Part shown: positions 22,735 through 26,088 of the stretch, in pieces
Layout: each line of letters starts with the position of its first letter
Numbering within the stretch: position 1 is the stretch's first letter
Origin: an uncultured Collinsella sp.
Lineage (GTDB): Bacteria > Actinomycetota > Coriobacteriia > Coriobacteriales > Coriobacteriaceae
DNA: 26,088 bases
Assembly (NCBI GenBank): GCA_959602875.1
Contig: CAUGVQ010000020.1
Location: 1 to 26,088, forward strand
Direction of reading: 5' to 3'
Position numbers and translations under genes: made by a program
The notes under the pieces: generated by a model
Told to the model about the DNA's origin: nothing
Seen by the model: the letters and a program-made list of their open reading frames with translations, nothing else
Databases searched by the model: none

Positions 22735-24711
22735 ATGCCTGCCAAAGATTCCAACGGTTCTGCTGCTAAGAAGCCTGCCGCTAAAACGGTTGCTGTTAGG
22801 AAGCCCGCTGCCAAAAAGGCGGATCCCAAGAAGGCGAGCCCTAAAAAGGCGCCCGCCCGCCGCTCGACCAAGGCGAAAGATGACGCCGTGTTCCAGGAGC
22901 GTCTCGCGCGCCATCATGACGAGCTCCGCTGGCTATACATGGAGCTGTATGACAACGGCGACATGTTTGCCGAGCTCGTGCAGGAGATGGAGCGCTTCTT
23001 CCACGAGCGCGCCTCTGCGCTGAAAAAGCTGGACGGGGCTCGCGAGGCGGAGGGTGCTTGGTACCGCAGCCGCGACATGCTCGGTATGCAGATGTATATC
23101 GATAACTTTGCAGGCACGATCAAGGGCGTGGAGGAGAAGCTGCCCTACATCGAGCGCTGCCACGTCAACTACATCCACCTCATGCCGTTTCTGGACACGC
23201 CCGCAGACAAGAGCCGTTCCGATGGCGGCTACGCGGTGTCTGATTTCCGCCGCGTCATGCCTGCGCTCGGCACCATGGACGACCTCTCGCATCTGGCGGA
23301 GAAGTGCCACGAGAAGGGCATCAGCCTCTGCATGGATTTCGTGATGAACCACACCTCGGAGGACCACGAGTGGGCGCGGCGCGCCCGCGCGGGCGAGGGC
23401 GAGTACATGAGCCGCTACTTCTTCGAAAGCAATCAGGCGGTCATCGACCAGTACACGCGCGACGTCCCCCAGGTGTTCCCCACGACGGCCCCGGGCCATT
23501 TCACCTACCTGCCCGAGCTCGGCCAGTCGGTCATGACGCAGTTCTATCCCTATCAGTGGGACCTCAACTATCGCAACCCGCGCGTCTTCAACGAGATGAT
23601 GTACAACTTCCTCTTCCTTGCGAACTGCGGGCTCGACATCATCCGCATCGACGCCGTTCCCTACATCTGGAAGCAGCTCGGCACCAACTGCCGCAACCTC
23701 CCGCAGGTCCACACCATCGTGCGCATGATGCGCATGATCGGCGAGATCGTCTGCCCGGGCATCGTTCTTCTGGGTGAGGTCGTCATGGAGCCCAAGGAGG
23801 TCGCGCCCTACTTTGGCACGGTCGAGAAGCCCGAGTGCCACATGCTCTACAACGTCACCACCATGGCGACCACCTGGCACACCGTGGCGACGCGCGACAC
23901 GCGGCTGCTCCGCCGTCAGATGGATATCGTCTGCGACCTGCCGCGCGAGTACACCTTCTTGAACTACCTGCGCTGCCACGATGACATCGGCTGGGGCCTT
24001 GACTACGCCACGCTTTCCGGTTGGGGGATGGAGGAGGTCCCGCACAAGCGGTATCTCAACGACTACTTCCTCGGGCACACGCCGGGCAGCGTTTCGCGCG
24101 GAGCTCTCTACAACGCTGACCCGGCGACCGGCGACGCGCGCTTCTGCGCGACCACGGCATCCATGTGCGGCATCGAGGCGGCCGGATTTGAAGGCGACGA
24201 AGAGAAGATGTCGCAGGCAATCCAGAAGGACGTCATGCTCCACGCCTACATGCTCACCCAGTCTGGCCTTCCCATCATCTACAGCGGCGATGAGGTCGGC
24301 CAGGTGAACGACTACTCCTATACGGAGGACCCGGAGCGCGCGGAGGACTCGCGTTACATCCATCGCGGCAAGTTCCCGTGGGAGCTCGTTGACAAGATCG
24401 ACGACGACACCGCGGTGGCGCACCGCATCTTCGAGGCGCTCAGCGAACTTGAGGGGATTCGTCGGGGCGAGCCCGTTTTTGATGCAGATGCCGAGGTCTC
24501 GACCAAAGACTACGACGACACCTCGATACTCTGGATCGTGCGTCGCGCGGGCGACGAGGTGCTGCACGCCGTGTTCAACTTCAGTGACGATGCCAAGACC
24601 ATCTGGATGCCCGAGCGTGCCGTCTACACCGATCTTGTGACGGACGTTACCGAGGAAGTCGAGACGGTCGAGCTTTCCGGTTGGGATTTTATCTGGATGA
24701 AACGGGCGTAA
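22735..24711 (+). CDS. Amylosucrase-like GH13 enzyme with Lys/Ala/Pro-rich N-terminal tail
   Basis: The 658-residue protein follows Neisseria amylosucrase (GH13 subfamily 4) through its catalytic barrel: MYIDNFAGTIKGVEEKLPYI, SDGGYAVSDFRRVMPALGT, MDFVMNHTSEDHEW and QWDLNYRNPRVF. The nucleophile is Asp306 in IIRIDAVPYIWKQLGTNC, the acid/base Glu348 in LLGEVVME, and the transition-state Asp416 follows His415 in CHDDIGW. Amylosucrase splits sucrose and builds alpha-1,4-glucan, or hydrolyses sucrose; which occurs here cannot be told. Residues about 4-48 are a Lys/Ala/Pro/Arg tail of repeated AKKPAAKK-like units, like histone H1-type tails, absent from the standard enzyme. ATG 22735 follows TAGGAGT. 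Its 3' end overlaps the convergent AraC gene by 23 bases. Confidence 0.9.
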   Translation: MPAKDSNGSAAKKPAAKTVAVRKPAAKKADPKKASPKKAPARRSTKAKDDAVFQERLARHHDELRWLYMELYDNGDMFAELVQEMERFFHERASALKKLDGAREAEGAWYRSRDMLGMQMYIDNFAGTIKGVEEKLPYIERCHVNYIHLMPFLDTPADKSRSDGGYAVSDFRRVMPALGTMDDLSHLAEKCHEKGISLCMDFVMNHTSEDHEWARRARAGEGEYMSRYFFESNQAVIDQYTRDVPQVFPTTAPGHFTYLPELGQSVMTQFYPYQWDLNYRNPRVFNEMMYNFLFLANCGLDIIRIDAVPYIWKQLGTNCRNLPQVHTIVRMMRMIGEIVCPGIVLLGEVVMEPKEVAPYFGTVEKPECHMLYNVTTMATTWHTVATRDTRLLRRQMDIVCDLPREYTFLNYLRCHDDIGWGLDYATLSGWGMEEVPHKRYLNDYFLGHTPGSVSRGALYNADPATGDARFCATTASMCGIEAAGFEGDEEKMSQAIQKDVMLHAYMLTQSGLPIIYSGDEVGQVNDYSYTEDPERAEDSRYIHRGKFPWELVDKIDDDTAVAHRIFEALSELEGIRRGEPVFDADAEVSTKDYDDTSILWIVRRAGDEVLHAVFNFSDDAKTIWMPERAVYTDLVTDVTEEVETVELSGWDFIWMKRA

Positions 24712-25582
24712 TCTCCGCGCCCTCTGCGACGTTCCCCGCGTGCTCGCGACGCCATGCGCGCGGGGAGACGCCGTGCACGCTTTTGAACGCGCGCGAGAAA
24801 TGAAGCTGATTGGGGTATCCGACGGACCTTCCAACCTCGGCAACCGAGAGGGCCGAGAGTTTGAGGAGGTCCGCCGCCTTTTCCATGCGGTAGCCGATCA
24901 AGAACTGCTGAGGCGATACCCCCATGGACTCCTTGAACACCTTGCCAAAATAGCTGCGGTTGAGGCCGATGTGCCGCGCGATGTCCTCAACGCCGATGTT
25001 GGTGCGGTACCGCTCGGCAATAAACTCGAGCGCGGCGTCTACGTAGTATCCGTGGAGCTTGCCGGCAGCGGAGGTGCGGTAGGGGACGGCGGAGCGGACG
25101 AGGCCGTCGAGAAAGCGATACGTATCCGCCACGTGCTCGAACGGCGAGGCATCGCGGCGCTCGATGAGGGCGCGCATGGACGAGACCATGGTGTTGCGTG
25201 CGTCGTCGTTTTGCGAGTGATAGACGGGGTTGGCAACACTCATGCCGAGCCTATCGAGTGCGGACTTCACCTGAGCGCCATCGAACTCCACCCAGATGTA
25301 CTCCCAAGGGTCGTCCATATCGGCGACGTAGGTGGTGATCTCAGTCGGGAAGATCAAGAAGCCCTCGCCAGCGCGGAGGGGGTAGTCCGTGCGCTCCCCG
25401 CTCTCGGAAGTGGTGGTGAACACGCCTGCACCCGAGAGGATGTAGTGGAACAGGTAGTGGCTGCGCCGCGCCGGACCGAAGGCGTGGGCCGGGGTGCAGA
25501 CCTCGCGGCCGTATTGGTAGGGCATGAGGTCGGTAAAGACCCCTCCCTCAAAGGTGGAAAAGTCTATCTCGTGCGGTCGCAT
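24689..25582 (-). CDS. AraC-family transcriptional regulator (sugar-transport locus)
   Basis: The 297-residue protein has an AraC_binding cupin half (HYLFHYILSGAGVFTT about residue 40, GEGFLIFPTEITTYVAD about residue 72, WEYIWVEFDG about 90) and a C-terminal helix-turn-helix pair. The latter shows IGVEDIARHIGLNRSYFGKVFKE and then SVAEVGRSVGYPNQLHFSRAF with SPRAWRR at the end. Such proteins control alpha-galactoside, raffinose or sucrose uptake operons (MsmR/RafR-like). ATG 25582 is preferred over a start 11 codons upstream because AGAGAGGA precedes it. It is divergent from the MsmX-type gene at the window end and probably regulates it and the amylosucrase. Confidence 0.9.
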   Translation of the reverse strand: MRPHEIDFSTFEGGVFTDLMPYQYGREVCTPAHAFGPARRSHYLFHYILSGAGVFTTTSESGERTDYPLRAGEGFLIFPTEITTYVADMDDPWEYIWVEFDGAQVKSALDRLGMSVANPVYHSQNDDARNTMVSSMRALIERRDASPFEHVADTYRFLDGLVRSAVPYRTSAAGKLHGYYVDAALEFIAERYRTNIGVEDIARHIGLNRSYFGKVFKESMGVSPQQFLIGYRMEKAADLLKLSALSVAEVGRSVGYPNQLHFSRAFKSVHGVSPRAWRREHAGNVAEGAEITPVSSR

Positions 25583-25994
25583 ACGCCATTCCTCTCTTTG
25601 GGAGTTTCCCATCAAAATATATCACAATGCGCGTACTAACTAATTAAGGCATAAAGTCTAGCTATATTAGACGCATCGTGGTATATAGAATCTCAATCGC
25701 TCCTAAGACACAATAGATTACCAGCTAAGATAACGGTTTATAATACGTAGCGCAAGTTGAGTAGCTGTTGGTTTATCCAACCGTTGCCGCCCAAAAATCG
25801 ACCGTTCAGCGAAAAGAATCTCGCAAATACGCGAAATAAGCAGCTCAAATACCTGCGCAATAACGAACAGATGAATAGAACATAACACAATACTAGATAT
25901 ATCGCACAAAAAGGTAGGTGCTACCATCATCCCCGTTACGCTTTGCCTGTCATTTTTGCAAAGCAGAGGGACCCGCTACGGAAGGGGAAGTTCA
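25583..25994. promoter_or_regulatory. Low-GC divergent intergenic region with direct repeats
   Basis: These 412 bases are much more AT-rich than the rest of the window and hold no convincing gene; the short minus-strand frame at 25718-25930 lacks a ribosome binding site. It contains TATAAT at 25739-25744, a GTTGG/CCAAC hairpin near 25760-25780, and two imperfect tandem direct repeats, 25820-25843 and 25844-25870, sharing CTC-AAATAC-GCG-AATAA-CAG. Direct repeats are usual binding sites for AraC-type regulators, one of which is encoded next door. It separates the AraC gene from the sugar-ABC ATPase gene. Confidence 0.55.
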
Positions 25995-26088
25995 ATGGCC
26001 GGACTTACGCTCGAACACGTGGGCAAGAAGTACCCGAACGGCTACGAGGGGGTGAAGGACTTCAACCTCGAGATCGCCGACAAGGAGT
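25995..26088 (+). CDS. MsmX/UgpC-type sugar ABC transporter ATP-binding protein, N-terminal part (cut by window edge)
   Basis: The 31 visible residues, AGLTLEHVGKKYPNGYEGVK then DFNLEIADKE, are the standard start of the multi-sugar ABC ATPases (MsmX, MsmK, UgpC, MalK), which power oligosaccharide importers. The Walker A motif lies beyond the window, so only the family is clear. ATG 25995 is preceded by GGAAGGGGAAG. These ATPases often serve several permeases, so it may not be tied to a neighbour. Confidence 0.85.
   Translation, partial: MAGLTLEHVGKKYPNGYEGVKDFNLEIADKE

Noticed and set aside
22933..24843. 636-codon minus-strand frame opposite the amylosucrase-like gene
   Set aside because: The plus-strand frame has all catalytic motifs; the antisense frame shows none and is a codon-bias shadow.
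25718..25930. 70-codon minus-strand frame in the AT-rich gap
   Set aside because: No ribosome binding site, no family resemblance, and stop codons are naturally scarce for a frame this short; more likely chance within a regulatory region.

Overview
The window is GC-rich (except 25.6-26.0 kb) chromosomal DNA that looks like a gut-type actinobacterium of the class Coriobacteriia (Collinsella or a near relative). This placement is an inference from composition, codon use, Tat-type lipoprotein signals, a probable leaderless start and gene content (AdhE, hexameric GDH, MsmX-type ATPase); no marker gene proves it. The gene content suggests a saccharolytic, fermentative anaerobe. There are 19 clear protein-coding genes (two cut by the window edges), one decayed toxin fragment and two tRNAs. 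No CRISPR array, phage, intact insertion sequence or rRNA is visible.

Layout. 1-640 (-): start of the bifunctional aldehyde-alcohol dehydrogenase AdhE, with a tandem repeat in its promoter region. 842-6402 (+): a molybdenum block. moeA and a mogA/moaB-type gene handle cofactor assembly, then modA, modB and modC form a molybdate ABC importer; ModB has an unusual extracytoplasmic N-terminal domain. 6495-7283 (+): ridA, a 5'-truncated hicA toxin remnant and hicB. 7326-10748: a YdcF/SanA-like membrane protein (-), an MFS transporter with a maltose-acetyltransferase-like enzyme (+), and a DUF1287 exported protein (-). 10902-11057: tRNA-Pro(UGG) and tRNA-Gly(UCC), closed by a strong terminator. 11320-12036 (+): a lipoprotein of unknown function with a strong terminator.

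12174-16230 (-): a cytoplasmic GH78 alpha-L-rhamnosidase preceded by an AraC-family regulator, a small rhamnoside-use unit without a transporter in the window. 16333-19082 (-): an iron-type alcohol dehydrogenase and a class-3 aldehyde dehydrogenase, 8 bases apart and surely co-transcribed. 19421-20776 (+): gdhA with a textbook terminator. 20905-21084: a 180-bp element with 40-bp imperfect inverted repeats between convergent genes. 21084-22142 (-): a probable PD-(D/E)XK-nuclease-like protein. 22455-24711 (+): a small membrane protein and a GH13 amylosucrase-like enzyme with a lysine/alanine/proline-rich N-terminal tail. 24689-25582 (-): a second AraC regulator. 25583-25994: a low-GC regulatory stretch. 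25995-end (+): start of an MsmX/UgpC-type sugar-ABC ATPase.

Working together: the right half is about sugar capture and breakdown under AraC control plus redox disposal through alcohol/aldehyde dehydrogenases. The left half supplies molybdenum cofactor to molybdoenzymes encoded elsewhere. The least explained items are the 180-bp inverted-repeat element, the ModB sensor-like extension, the histone-H1-like tail on the amylosucrase, the AT-rich promoter region with repeats, and the operator-like sequences in front of adhE and modA.
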